A stretch of 64,000 nt of DNA from Lactarius indigo (taxonomy: Eukaryota > Basidiomycota > Agaricomycetes > Russulales > Russulaceae). Where the stretch lies: assembly GCA_025766275.1 (NCBI GenBank), contig JAFKAC010000025.1, positions 62,001-126,000 of the forward strand, read 5' to 3'. Below, in pieces: positions 10,976 through 23,020 of this stretch. Position numbers and translations under genes: made by a program. Position 1 is the first letter of the stretch. Every line of letters begins with the position of its first letter. The notes beneath the pieces were generated by a model. The model saw only the letters and a list, made by a program, of their open reading frames with translations, did not search any database and was not told where the DNA came from.

Positions 10976-12230
10976 TTTTTTTTTTTTATGAAGTTTATAT
11001 TCCGGAGCAGTGGGTAACACAAAGCCAGTCCTACTGGCCGTACAGCTACTACTCTGTATGGAAACTCAGTATATTACCTACAGCTGGTTCCATAACGATT
11101 GTCCCCTGGTGACCAAATTTTGGACATAGGCGAGGTTTGAATTGGTAACTCCGCCACCGAGATGGCACAGCTCTCGAGCGCAGCAATACAGATAACCATT
11201 CCATAACCCCAATTGTTACAAGATAACTATTCTATAACCTTAATTCTGTGAGATAACCTGATTTCCTGAGAATTTCTCCCTCGACTTAATTATGAATCCC
11301 GCTCTCGAGTTTTGGATGGCCGACTATGTTCTCAAAATGGCAGGGGACAATCGTTATGGAACCAGCTGTAATCCCTCAACTCTTAATCAACTATTCCCAG
11401 GCATGCATATCTGCCCAAAGGCTGCTATGTCGGGAAACTTTCGCCACCATCGAAATGCGATCCCGTGAAAACGGTGTGTATCGTCGCCACTCACAAAAGT
11501 AAAAGTAACTCACAAAACCCTGGCAGTTCTCCATGCTTGATCCGAATAGATGCCTTAAGTAGGTATACAACGGCCGCTTGTGAACCAAACATTATCTCGA
11601 AAGATTACATAATTCCTACCAAAACACAAGCAAGGTTACATTCGACAGAGTCGACAGCTAGTGTGCAACACGGGCCAATAAACGTTGCGTGAACCCCTAT
11701 CTCTCCTCTCACATGAACTTTAAGGCCTCTTCGTAACTAACGAAGAGATAGCTATAACCTCTCTATGTCAATCGCCACTTGAATCTCCAGGCATCTCCAC
11801 GTCATTGGCCCACTCAAGGGCCCACTCGTCCAATGTTCATGCCGCTTCGTTGCACAATTCCACCCAGTTAGGCCAGTCCACCTCCTTGGGCTTCGAACCT
11901 TCCCCCTGAGGACGAATGCGCGGCCTCTCTTTATTTCTTCATCCCTGCAACGTGTCCGTCCTCGTGCACGGATTCTGCTGGAAATACGCGTTCGGCGGCA
12001 ACGTGTGTGCCTTTCGCGATGTCCCTCCTGGATGCTCCGCGATACGACGCTCGCCATTGAACACACGCTCCTGCCACATGTAACCTCCCATCTTTGACGT
12101 GGCCCATGTTAGGCGACTTGGCACCTTTCACGCCTCCTTTTGGCGGGTACTAATCGGCGAGGTCGTCAGGAATAGTCATTGTCGGAGATTTTTTGCTGGA
12201 ACACGGTATGTACTGTAAGTGCAGCAGTCT
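10976..12230. other. Unique insert between B1 and A2
   Basis: DNA not shared with the other units. It begins at a T-run followed by TTTATATTCCGGAGC, which could be the poly(A) end of a minus-strand retroelement, and holds the MITE at 11081-11368. From 11369 to 12230 only short frames are seen (for example minus 11752-12066), with no recognisable domain. Confidence 0.4.
11081..11368. mobile_element. MITE with 28-bp perfect terminal inverted repeats
   Basis: A 288-bp element starting CAGCTGGTTCCATAACGATT (11081-11100) and ending with its exact complement. The inverted repeat is perfect over 28 bp (11081-11108 and 11341-11368). Flanking TA dinucleotides (11079-11080, 11369-11370) fit a Tc1/mariner-type TA target duplication. 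The interior has no coding capacity; it contains AACCATTCCATAACCCC-like internal repeats (about 11190-11240). Perfect ends suggest a fairly recent insertion. Confidence 0.85.
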
Positions 12231-12689
12231 GCAATAAAGGCGCAGGAGGAGCTGTTACCTATAACGTGTTGTCGCTTCCACAAGCGCTTAAAGCGAAAGA
12301 AAAACCCTCTCCGCAATGCAGCAATCATGGGCTTCGTCTGTTCAGCGACTCTGCGTGTTCTTCCAGAACATCTGCATGTCGTTTTCTGGGTCTATATCTC
12401 GACCTTGGGGTCACACTCATATATACTATACACAATCCCATACCTCGTTGTCACTTTCCCGTGGGTAAATCGAATTTCACGTCAAAGACTTCAGCACTCA
12501 ATACACGTGCTACCTTTTCTACGACCTAGTGGTACTGACTTCGTGAACACACCCGTACCTACCTTTTTCTCGGCGTGGTACTCGAACTTGGAATAGCGAC
12601 GACGATCGCGTTTGAGTAGAATTGGAAATTTCTCTGATTTCGGTCGTTAGTGAGGTCACTGTCATCAACTCATGTGTGTTCTTGAACAT

Positions 12690-13140
12690 CGTTATCCGAG
12701 TGTGAACATTCAATATTCAACATTCATAAACCGCGAAGATTTGGAAGAGAGAGACCAGTCCATCTGCATCTAATTGAGATCAGCGGTGCAAACCATGTCG
12801 ATAACGATCTTTCTAGGTCCAGAACACCTGTGCAGTCACTGAACTTGTGAAGGCCCGGAGCTGCGAAATGGGCTACGACGAGAGAGGACAGTCCACGAAT
12901 TATTGAGCTCAAGAGGTGGTGACACTGGTGAGTGTGCGACCTTCGTTTTATCTACAGCAGGCATCGAAATACGCACACAGTATCTCTATTCAGACGCGTT
13001 CTCTGTGGTTACCATAAGCCCGCTGATGCCACCTTTTGGCTAACCGTAAATTGCACGATGGTCACACGCAGGAGGTGCTCCCACTCCCAGCGGACCTTAG
13101 GATCGAGATCACGAGGCATGCTCCCACTTGGGAGAGCCAG
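12690..13140 (+). pseudogene. RING/IBR-gene remnant, unit A2
   Basis: Aligns with exons 4-5 of the gene at 26875-29419. GAGTGTGAACATTCA (IBR cysteine region), AACCGCGAAGATTTGGAAGAGAG and GTCCAGAACACC are still visible, followed by a GTGAGTGTGCGACC donor-like site. Several frameshifts and stops, so it is a pseudogene. Confidence 0.6.
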
Positions 13141-14002
13141 ATCAATAACAGAGAATCGTCAAGGCACCATGCCCCCCAAACAGAATCATTGCCAGTGTCG
13201 CCAGTTGGCCAACAGAGAAAGGTTAGAAAAGCAAGCGAACCGTCCCGGGCCGGTGGTTTGTCCGCAGGTAGCGGGCCGAACGACCCGACTGAGACCGCAC
13301 TGACGGTTTATTGGAACCCGGACTTGGTTTCGTGTGCAACTGCGCCGCCAATCTCGTGGTTTTCTGAGCTTATCGGGGCTTTGAGCTCCTGGACCTCCAC
13401 TCGAGAACTTTGTAACTGGCCTTGTTCTTCCTTGCCAAGCCTCCTAGAAAAAGCTTATCTTCTTCGGTACATCCGCGAGTCCCGCGCTACGGAGCGTCCT
13501 GACTCTTGCATGCCGCGCGCTAATGGCGAGGGGTCGCAGTGGTCTCGCTATGGACAATGATATCGAGTTTTGTTGTTTGCTTCTCAATCAATCATGAGAG
13601 GCATGAGTGCATCTTCTGCACGCGACGACCGTACAAAGAGCGCGGAAAGAGGAAGGCCAGTATGTATGGCTAGGGATCACCCGCCCCGCCCCCACCCACG
13701 AGGTTGGCTGGTACTAGATCCTGCACATCGTCTAATTATCCCGAGATTGTGTCATTGAACGATTTATTTTTCTTGAGTGAAGTCTGCAACGGAGTCGAGC
13801 CACGACACGCACACACCGCACGCAGAACGATGTCCGCGCTTAGAGCGCCTCACCGACGGTGTCGGTGATGCTCAAGAAGTACTTCAGCGCTGTAGTCGGA
13901 AACAAATAGCACGATTGTGTGAAATACATAATTTAGTCTGACTATCGCTGAATCTCGACATGGGGATCTTCAACTGACAAGTGACAACTATACCTCGTGC
14001 CG

Positions 14003-14864
14003 CTACCGATTGCACCCTGGACAAAACGTCTGGTTCTCGGGATAAAGTTGCCTGCATTTAGTACATGACTTCATGCGTACTGATACAGGTCAAGGTACGC
14101 TGGGTTCTGATGGAGTGTAAGACTCACCTGTGTCCCGTACCCCATGAGCAACATAGCTCGGCGGTCCCTTTGCGCGCAAGTTTCTGTCGTGCATTGCCGG
14201 GGAGACCTGGTCGACCTGATATTCTTCGTCGTCCGAGTCGTCCTCTATTCGAATAATATCGCCGATCGCTAAGCGTATGTCGATATTAGGCCTTAGGGAA
14301 CACACGTACGATTTCTTTGGACAACGGGAGCAGTATGAGCCACCACCGACATCCCCGATTCGTACTGTAATGGGGTATGCAACAACAACGGCGCTTGTGT
14401 GGGGTAACTCGAATAAAGCCAGGGTGTGACTTGGGGATCACTATGATGTCCAGGCGTGTGCGTAGTCTGCACTATGGGTGGCGGCGGGTATGAGAGGATA
14501 GTGGGGGCGGGCACATGGATGTTTGGTACTTGAGGCATTGGGAATGCCGGAGGGGTGCGGATTTGATCCTGTATGGGTTGGTGCAGGGGGATATGTGGAG
14601 ATGGACGTTGCGGAGGTGCGTTCAGTATTGGAATAAGTTAGGAGTGCTTCCATGGCTCTGAACTGGAAACGGTGGCTGGTGCCAATAGGTAGTGTCGAGC
14701 GAAGTGCCATTGGCAGTTCGTGCGAACATGCTATCTGGAGGATAAGCAGAAACCTGTGCGGGATCTATGGGGCGTTGTTCAGGAGTGCCTGCTGCATCTC
14801 GTGCGGGGTATGAGGACCCAGCGGAGAAGGGGTGAGGGAAAGAGGGAGGCACGCGGTTTGACAT
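14003..14864 (-). pseudogene. Proline-rich zinc-ribbon protein, copy A2 (frameshifted)
   Basis: Closest paralogue of the A1 copy, with the same ATG context, TATA box (14919-14926), splice sites and C-terminal CTKCRQLYPENQTFCPGCNR. Relative to A1, one base is missing near 14636 (A1 reads AATCTTATGCC, here AACTTATTCC). The first exon therefore closes after STPNLFQY. Everything downstream, including the acidic patch QDDSDDEEYQ and the four cysteines, remains open in the expected frame. It is either a very young pseudogene or a sequencing error; the preserved C-terminus argues that decay is recent. Confidence 0.65.
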
Positions 14865-16682
14865 CGGTGTGGTGAGGTTGAAAGCTTTGCTGACTTAAAG
14901 ATGGGGGCAGGGATGGTGTATATATAGTTCTGCTTGGTACGCCGAACAGATACAGAGCGCTCGCGGAGAAACGTCTGCAACTGTACAGGAACTGCCGGTA
15001 TCCGCGTTCTTCATTGTGAGAATGCGAAGCGAGGGTCACAAGGACCAGAGCAAGCCACACCGGCAGGATTCCTAGACTGCGATGACATGTTGCATGCGAT
15101 AGAGACCACGCACGGGCAAGCACTTATTTCGGAGCTTTTTGAGGCGAAAAAGACCAATGGAATCGGAGCTGGCGTAACCATTTAACAATGATGCGCGCCA
15201 CGATCGCTAAAGGGGTGTCATTGAAATTGCGTCAGCTCTGGGGGAAAGTTGAACGCTAGGCCTGCGATCTGTGCCTTAACGTAACGATCGGAGATCCTCA
15301 TGTCACTTCTGACGGCTCGTGTCCGCAGAGACAACGAGGCCGCGGTGTGGAACTCATTTTCTACCAATCCCGGACAATTCTGCATGTAGACCGCCTGCCT
15401 ATCGGTGATTACAAATTAGATGCTGCACCCTAACGCGTGTGGGAGAATCCCTCCGTTAGACAGCATGGGATAATGTACGCCAGTGGAGGACGTTCCCAGT
15501 CATTCGGGTGCTCTCAGATCGCGGAAGAGATGCTAGCCCTAGCCAGACATGGCTTGAGAGCAGAAGACATACGGTAACGATAGAACGGGGTAGGACGGGA
15601 AGTTACTAGTTCAGTATGCAAGCGGCAATGATATTTTATATGTTGCACAAAACAACGTAATTTGAATGGGCAGTCATGAAAGCACTTGATGCAGCGATGG
15701 CTCGACCCAAGGGTACAGTACTGAATAGTCTTGACCTTTGGGGAACGACCAGCGTGATAGACAGCCGTTGGCGCATTGCTGGTCCCCATTCAGCAGAAAT
15801 GTGAGTATCGCGCGCTCATGGGCCTGATCTTTAACTCCGTGGAAGGCGGAGACCTAGAAGCACTCCCTCAGAAAAGTGGAAAAAAAGTCTACACAATCAC
15901 CTAGCGCCAATCCCCCTATAAGCGGTTCAAACTTGGAAAGGGATACGTTAGAGAACTCGTACGGGAGCAGGACGAATAACAGTCCTGAGCACGCTGAAAG
16001 CAGCTAAGCGAACCGCTTCATACGACTTTCAGACGGATACTGGGATGAGGTCATGCCACGAACGGAGAAAAAACGGGAGAATAGAGTGGGTGATGAAGTG
16101 ATGGGTCGGATTCGAAATACTATGGACATGCACACAAGACCCCCAAGATGAACGTTCACGAGGTCCGACAAGTGAGGCGTCGACCCAGCAAGTCTATGCT
16201 CCTATCGACGAGAAGTAGCGCGCCTGGCTGAGGAAAAAGTGGTAATCGGGCAAAATGCCTTGGAAAATTAGTTCTACGAAATGAGCAGAGTTCCTGAAGA
16301 AGCTAGATTTGGATTACGGTACTACTACCCCTAGCAGCATACTGTCGGAGTTTGCATCATCTTCTATCTCCGTATTCTGATTCGAGATTGACACTCTAAA
16401 GTTCCACCCTTCCGGAATTGTAGGCGCGAGGCCACCACAAGGCGCATCGGCGGTGAAAACCAAGACAGGGGTAACACGCACGGGCTAATACGAGTTCTCC
16501 TGTGAAAACGCAGAGGACGGAGAGTGTAGAGGAACGCCGGAAAGATAAGCATAGTGAAACTTAGGCCCCTGCGCGTGGTAACCTAGAGGAGGGTACTAAC
16601 ATACCTTTGATGTCGCTACTGCACCTCTTGCGATAGTGTTGATGTCTCGCTTCTCAGGGCGGGGCCTGACTTCACCTTTCTC

Positions 16683-17169
16683 TTGGGCTTCGTGGGTGAT
16701 CGTCGATGTGGTGTATGCACATACTACGACAATGATAACAGAGCAGACACATTCACCCTGAGTCAAGACGCCATGTGCTCACTTTACTCATGTGAATATA
16801 AAGGAAAGGACTGGCCCGCTGAGATTCATGAAGGGAGCCGCACTGTGATGAAAATGATGTTCAGTAATGGGATGCAGGGAAAACGCGGATTCTTGGACAT
16901 CCAGAGACGACGATGGGGCAGCAGTGAGGGTTGCAGAACGCTTCTTGAAGCAGCAAGTGACAAAAAGTTGGGGTGTCTGCTCGCAACCCGAGGTTGATCG
17001 CAGCCACGGTGAATCCGGCGACCGGGGCGATGCCGCGGGTCTAACACCTGGCGAGGACCGTTTGTTTCGGGGTGGGTGGCGCCAGTGCCGTGATCCTCAG
17101 AGCGGGCCACCTGAGTACATGCGCATTCTGTGGGCAAAAGGCCTCACGATCAGCAAGTTTCGGGGGTAG
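16683..17169 (+). other. Unassigned plus-strand frames at the right end of A2
   Basis: Two overlapping frames, one starting LGFVGDRRCGVCTYYDNDN and one ending EYMRILWAKGLTISKFRG. Parts are conserved in A1 and in the B units on the plus strand. They may be pieces of one decayed gene; there is no known domain. Confidence 0.3.
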
Positions 17170-17415
17170 GTTACTTATGGTTGGTTGCCTCTTCCATTAC
17201 GTCCCGTCCCCCTTTGTGCGACCCTGCCCTATTAGCGCAACAGAAACGCTTCGCTTGGAGTAAGGAGATACGGTTATGATTGTCGTATCGCGCTTTTCTC
17301 GCGCTGTATGTTGTGATTTAGTGCAGCAATAAGCCTGGCGAGGGAGCGTGGCTACGTGAGCAAGAGGGTTATGAGCTGAGCACCGGAACTCCATTTTCCT
17401 CAGACAACTTAAATA

Positions 17416-17790
17416 TTACATAATACTTGGGTCCCGTTTACCATCACGAGTTATCTTCACAAGTTCTTTGGGGCTGGATTCAAACCAACCCGTGACTGTC
17501 ATAGGTTGAAGCGCGTAGTATGTATAGCGCCCATCTCCCACTCTCCTCTGGGCACTACAATAGCCCTCATGGCGCCGGAGAGGCTGTAATGACATACTTT
17601 CGCTTACACCCAAAGGGCCAAAGCAAATACCTCTCCCCCTCCGCAGTCTAAAACCCTGGGCTACGTCTATTCTACGTCCGTCAGACTCCGTCTGCGTACT
17701 CTTCCGGAGCATCTCCCTGCCAGGCTGTCATTTTTTGGGGCCCCGCTCATATTACATACCCCATACTTCGTCGTCACTTCTTCGTGGGTG
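17416..17790 (-). other. Conserved divergent minus-strand frame in B2
   Basis: A 98-codon frame with RRVGDGRYTYYALQPMTVTG, preceded by a GTGACGACGAAGTATGGG stretch (VTTKYG). Counterparts lie next to the intact RING/IBR gene (25653-26027) and in the truncated copy (29638-29980). An unrecognised gene or its remains, always divergent from the RING/IBR gene. Confidence 0.35.
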
Positions 17791-17839
17791 AATCGTATAT
17801 CACGTCATATCACGTCTTGGCCCTCAGTATTCAATACCT

Positions 17840-18290
17840 CTGCGACGGGAATGAAGAGTACTTGGTTCCCGCAAGGGTGCGCGACCCTGCAGTCTAGATT
17901 GCGTAACATGCCACACGTGCTACGGAGGCCCAGAACACTCATGCAACTATGGACGAGCCCCATTGACCAGTTTCGAAGACCTGAAGGAGCTGTGAGAGGG
18001 ACAATCGTGACGGCAAGACAGGCATCAAAACGCATACTATACGATCGATGAACCCGTCTTCGCCTATGATAGTCAGTGCGAGCTTTCTAACGTCGTCACC
18101 CATATCTCCATGCAGATGGATTTGCCCAGGCTCGGAGATGCCGTCTTTCAGCTGTCTGTGGGTCACACGACGGTCGGCGCACACGCGCAGGAGGCGCTGT
18201 CATCTCGAGATCGAGATCACGAAGCACGTTCCACTCAGGAGCGCCCGATCAAGAGCAGAAACCTGTTACAGTAAGACGCAAAACCCCCTA
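17840..18290 (+). pseudogene. RING/IBR-gene remnant, unit B2
   Basis: Same remnant as in B1. It has CCCCATTGACCAGTTTCG, the LSVGHTTVGAH segment, and then in another frame IEITKHVPLRSARSRAETC, matching the parent VEITYWRTRAESCARG. Frameshifted. Confidence 0.6.
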
Positions 18291-18684
18291 TTACTAAACA
18301 GAATCATTGTCTCCGGCCTATGTGGTGAAACTTCCCGTTGCCTTGGTCCTACCCTTTGACGTTACGCGGTAAACGATGCAACGAGCGTTCAAGTCACAAA
18401 ATTGAGCAGCACACCGGAAGTCAATCAACCAGGCGAGAGTAGCAACAACAAAACATTATGAATATAAGAGGGTCTGCGAATTCACCTGCAGGATGACCAA
18501 CAGAAGCTTGAACAGAAGGTAGGAAAAACAGAGGAACAGGTCCTTCCTCAATGCCGTCCTCTCTTGGTCCTAGGTGGTTGTACCGGAGGTAGCGGGCCGG
18601 TGACCAGCTGAGATCGGAGTGAGGCTCGGACTTGTTTCCGCTTTCAGCTCAACAGTTCCGCCAACCCTGTGGTTTCTTGCTTTA

Positions 18685-18963
18685 CAGTAAAATCCAAAAT
18701 GGGGGGCCCCTTGAGTAAAAATGGACGACAGCTGACCTCCAAATTTGATGTGCGGGGTTCATAGTTAATTGAAGTCTAAAATTCATGAGAAATTTGATAT
18801 CTCACAAATATATAGTTATAAAATAGTTATCTAGGGTATAAAATAGTTAATTCAGCAAAGGGTCGGCAAAGTTAAGGTTATCCCACTTAACAGGACATCC
18901 TTTCAGGCTCAGCCTGTACGCCTAATGTGGTCGCAAGGGGCCTCCCATTTTTGGATTTTGCTG
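18685..18963. mobile_element. MITE inserted in B2, absent from B1
   Basis: A 279-bp element flanked by TA. It begins CAGTAAAATCCAAAATGGGG and ends CCCATTTTTGGATTTTGCTG, nearly perfect inverted ends of about 30 bp. B1 has the undisturbed site CTTGCTTTAGCCGCGGGG with a single TA (6949-6950). This proves both the TA duplication and insertion after the B1/B2 duplication. Non-coding; contains short repeats of ATAGTTAT. Confidence 0.9.
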
Positions 18964-19840
18964 TAGCCGCGGGGTTTTCAGCTCCTGGCCCTCCACTACA
19001 GTAGAGAGCTCTGTAGCCGGCCTTGCCCAGTCTTTTAGAAAACCTTATCCCCGGGTACATTCCGTCCTAAACACTGTAACACACGCATCGTGACTCTTGC
19101 ATATTGCCAGTGAGGGATTGTGCTCGGATATCACTTTGTCGTATCGAGTTTTATATTTAACCCTTGATTTAACCTCTGAGTGAACCCCGAGTGCGACAAA
19201 TGGTTCTTCTGCATGCAATGAATTACATTGGGCGCGGATGGAAGAAGACCCGGTCCACCAAGCTAGAGACCACTCGTACCTCACCGCAAACTCGAGGTTG
19301 GCCGGTCTGAGATCTGAGGGTATGTGCACCACCTATCAGTAGGGTGAAGCCCGGGCCAAGAGTTTGAGGCGCCAGACGGGTGAGCACCTCATCCAAGACC
19401 TCTGCAGCATGTGAACCTCAACTCATGCACTTGCAACTGTGACCCACGCGAAGGTTTAGGTCGTCCATGGGTCGATGATATCGATACAGCAGCCTTCTGG
19501 TTGGTCGTCGATTGAAACACGCCGTCGTTCGATCAAACAGAGTTTGGAGGCGGAATCACCATCATCTTAGGGAGGTTCTCGCAGCATGAAGTGTGTCCAT
19601 GAACAAGTGTTTTGGGTCGGAGGTTTGTAACGGGTTGAACCACGACGCGCGCACGCACATACCGCACATAAGAGCGGTGTCTGCGGTTAGATCGCTTCAC
19701 CGCGTTTTCCAACGATGCTCAAGAAGTTTTTCGGGGCTGTAGTAAGAAATAAATAGCACGGTCTCTTTATTAAATACATAGCGTGGTCGGACTATCGCCG
19801 AACCTCGATTTGAGGATCTTCAATTATGCCGCTCTGAATA
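18964..19840. other. B2 spacer left of the zinc-ribbon gene
   Basis: Counterpart of B1 6951-7828. No intact gene seen. Confidence 0.4.
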
Positions 19841-20693
19841 TCAGGGCCGCTGATTAGCACACGCTGCACTACAATATCGCTGTCTCTCAGGACAATCCTG
19901 CCCGCATCTGAGACATGGCCGATAGCGTACTGACACGCGTCAATATGCACTGTCTTCCCGATGGAATGCAAGACTCACCTGCGTACGGCACCGTACTGGC
20001 CGAAGGGGTCGGCGGTGACTTTGGGAGGAGCGTGCTGCCATTATTGGTCGCCGGAGTGCCCTGGCCAACCGCGTAGCTCGACTCGTCCGATCCATCCGCT
20101 ACTCAAATCACACCACCAGTCGATATGAGTATGTATATGTTAGGCTGTAGGAGACACACGCACTATTTTTCCGGACGCGGGGAACATTATGCGGCCCCCC
20201 AACCATCCCTGAACCAAGCCGTGAGGGTGAGTGCGACACGATTGGCGCTTGTAAGGGCGAGTTCGGATAAGCAGGCGGAAGCTGGTCATTATTAAGACGC
20301 TCGGCCTCGTTCCATTGCGCCATGCATTGCGGCGGGCCTGAGGGTGTTGTGGGTACTTGAGGGATTGGGAATGTCGGGGGAGGGTTGAATGGAACATGCG
20401 TGGGTTGGTACGCGAGAGGATGTGCTGCATGAGACGGATATCGTGGAGGTGCGTTAGTGGGAGGGATATGGTTAGGAGCGCCTCTGGGGATATGGGCTAG
20501 AAACGGTCGCAGGAATCAATTGGGAGAGTCAAGAAATGTGCAAGGAATTTCATGTGAACGTACATTCTGAAGGATAAACAGGACCCAGTGCAGGAACTAC
20601 GGTGAATTGCTCGTGGGTGTTTGTCGCATTTTGCGTAGGGTATGTGGTATCAGCAGAAGCGAAGGGCTGAGGAAAACGAGGTGGGTTAGACAT
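19841..20693 (-). CDS. Proline-rich zinc-ribbon protein, copy B2 (intact, 4 exons)
   Basis: Sister of the B1 gene, 223 residues. Exons are 20693-20564, 20496-20164, 20098-19979 and 19929-19841; introns are 67, 65 and 49 bp, all phase 1. The start MSNPPRFPQPFASADTTYPT, the proline-rich centre and the C-terminus CLRCGQDCPERQRYCSAAC match B1, with the same cysteine spacing. The only length change against B1 in exon 3 is a whole codon. A whole-codon indel and preserved splice sites despite many base changes argue for constraint on the protein. TATA box at 20746-20755. Function unknown. Confidence 0.72.
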
Positions 20694-21000
20694 CGGTAGA
20701 GCGAGATCAGCGACTTGACTGACTTTACGAGAGGGACAGGGACAGTATATATATAGTTGCCCCTGCTCGGTCTACTGAACGGGAGGGTACAGGGCGCGAG
20801 TGACGAGATGTGTTTGAGCAGGAACTGGCGCTATCTGCATCCTTTGGTGTAGGATAGCGAGGTGAAGGTCATGGGACCAGAGCAGGCCACGCCAATGGGA
20901 CTCGTAAACTACAGTAGGTTGATCATGTCGCACGTGGTCAAGACCATCCACGATCGAGTAATTATTCCCTTAGTTATTTTCGAGTTTTTATGGGCGGAAG
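20694..21000. promoter_or_regulatory. Zinc-ribbon gene B2 promoter block with TATA box at 20746-20755
   Basis: Nearly identical to 8680-8986 in B1, with only a few substitutions by eye. The TATA box is 53 bp from the ATG. Confidence 0.5.
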
Positions 21001-21485
21001 AAAACCAATCGAGTCGGAACTGGTGAAACCGCCCATCGATGTAAGGGGATCGCAAAGATGGCATTGTAATTACGTTGGCTCCTGGGAACAATACAATGAA
21101 CGGCGCTACGCCCGGACACTGTACCTCAACGTAACGATAGTTCCGCAGCGTCCTCTCGGGCGGCTCATGTCAGAATCTTTCCGCGGAGAGACAACGAGGC
21201 CGCGGTGTGGAGTCCTTCACCCACTCTCAATTAGTTCTGGGTGCGGTCTGCTAGTGATTCCAAATTAGATGTATCATACGAGTGGGGGAATCCCTCCGTT
21301 AGATAACGTGGGTAGCACAGGGGGCGGCCAACTACCCGGGTGCCTCCAGATCGCGAATGAGATGGTAGCCAGACTTGTCCTAAGAGAGAAGTCATAACTG
21401 ACAGAACGGATCAGGACAGGAGAAATGCCAATCCAGTATGTGAGTGGTAGTGATATTGACACGCTGCACAGAATAGCCCCGCGAT

Positions 21486-21938
21486 TTGAACGCGCGACCA
21501 CACAATACGTTGAACATGCAAAGTGCTCGACGCAGCGATGCCTTGACTCGAGGACAAACTCTTGACCATTTAGGCACGACTAGCGTCATGGAGAACTGCT
21601 GCCGTCCTGTTGATTACCATTCGGCAGAACGTGAGTGTCGCGCGCCCATGAACCGAATCCGTGAACTCCGTGGGGAGCGGCGAACCAGATACGCTCCTTC
21701 AGCGGGAGTGGCTTCCATGATCATCCAGCGCCGATGCTTCTTGATCGGTTTGATCATTTCAAGCTCAAAAAGGAATACAGTAGAGAGAATCGCCCAGACG
21801 GACGACCTTCTTGAGCACGCCGAGAGCAATTGGGCCGCTGAGCAAACTGCATCATGTGGAATTCAGACAGATACTGAGGCCACATGGTACGGGCGGAGAC
21901 AAGGCGGCAGAATAGAGATAGAGGTGGTGATGAGGTAA
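21486..21938 (+). pseudogene. Coiled-coil remnant, unit B2
   Basis: Counterpart of 9535-9897, with the frame SAGVASMIIQRRCFLIGLII and then EHAESNWAAEQ. A small insertion (ACTGCATCATGTG) shifts the frame relative to B1. Confidence 0.35.
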
Positions 21939-23020
21939 TAGGCCATGTTCGAATGTCGTGGGAATACCGTGGGCATGACACAAAAACCGAAAGAGGAACG
22001 ACCACGAGATCAGACAAGCAAGTTATTGACCTAGCAAGTCTATGCATCAATAGGTGACTGAGAGAGAGGTAAGCGGGAGAAATATCAGTCACGACAAACC
22101 GAAGTTCTGTAATGCCAGATTTAGATTACAGTACCCCTAGCCATACAATGTCGGAGTTTGCATCGTCATCTATCCCTGCGTTCCGATTCGAGATTGACAC
22201 CCTAAAGGTACACTCTTCCGGAATTGGATGCGCGAGGCAACCGTAAGGCGAATCAGCAGTGAAAACCAAGAAAGGGGCCCCACGCACGGGCTGATACGAG
22301 TTCTCCCTTCAAACCGCAGAGAATGGGGAGCGTAGAGGAACGCCAGGGAGATATGCATGGTGAGGCACAAAAAAAAGTATAGTGAGGCTAGAGCCTCCGC
22401 GCGTGATAATCCAGAGGAAGGTACTATCTCTAATGTTGTTGCCGCACCTCTTGCGGTACAAAGGCTGTCGCTTCTCAGAGTCAGGCCTGACTTTGCTTCT
22501 CCCTTGGGCTTCTGTGATCGTCGATGTGCACATATTACGATATTGGTACCAGACCATACGCATCCGCTTCGAGTCGAGGCGACACGGTGTTACCGCGTGC
22601 ACCGTAAAGGTGTTGATATAAGGGTTCAAAGAAACGCCTGGTCCATGAGCCGCTAGTTGTGTCCCTGAGGTTCGTGATGCGAACAACGAGGCCGCGCTGT
22701 AGCGAAATCATACAGTAGTAGGGAAGAGAAGGTTGGTGCCCCTTCTGTCTATCCCGTGGTGGGGCACCCAGAAAGCGCGGTTTCTCAGTCCAGAGGAGAG
22801 AAGTCGTGGCAGAGTAGGAGCGCAGGCTTGAATATTCAGAGACAATGATGTGGCAGTGATAGTTGCAGAACGCGCCTCGAAGTGGCAGAGGATGAGTTGG
22901 GGTCGGGGGCAGCAAGCCACCCGGGAACGACCGCGGCCACGGTGCACCTAGCAATCGGAGCGATGCCGCGCGCTCAACGTTCAACACCTGGAGACGGTTT
23001 CGGGTTGCGGCGCTGGCTCA

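Larger units (their letters stand above)
12231..17410. repeat. Tandem array unit A2
   Basis: Third unit. It is longer at its left end than A1 and includes a RING/IBR exon-4 remnant (about 12690-12930). The order of landmarks matches A1. The last 150 bp before the junction are almost identical to A1. Confidence 0.75.
17411..23020. repeat. Tandem array unit B2
   Basis: Fourth unit, sister of B1. It differs by a MITE insertion (18685-18963), lacks the T-run of B1, and extends about 40 bp further at its right end (to TTTCGGGTTGCGGCGCTGG), where it matches the A-unit ends before unique DNA begins. Confidence 0.75.
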
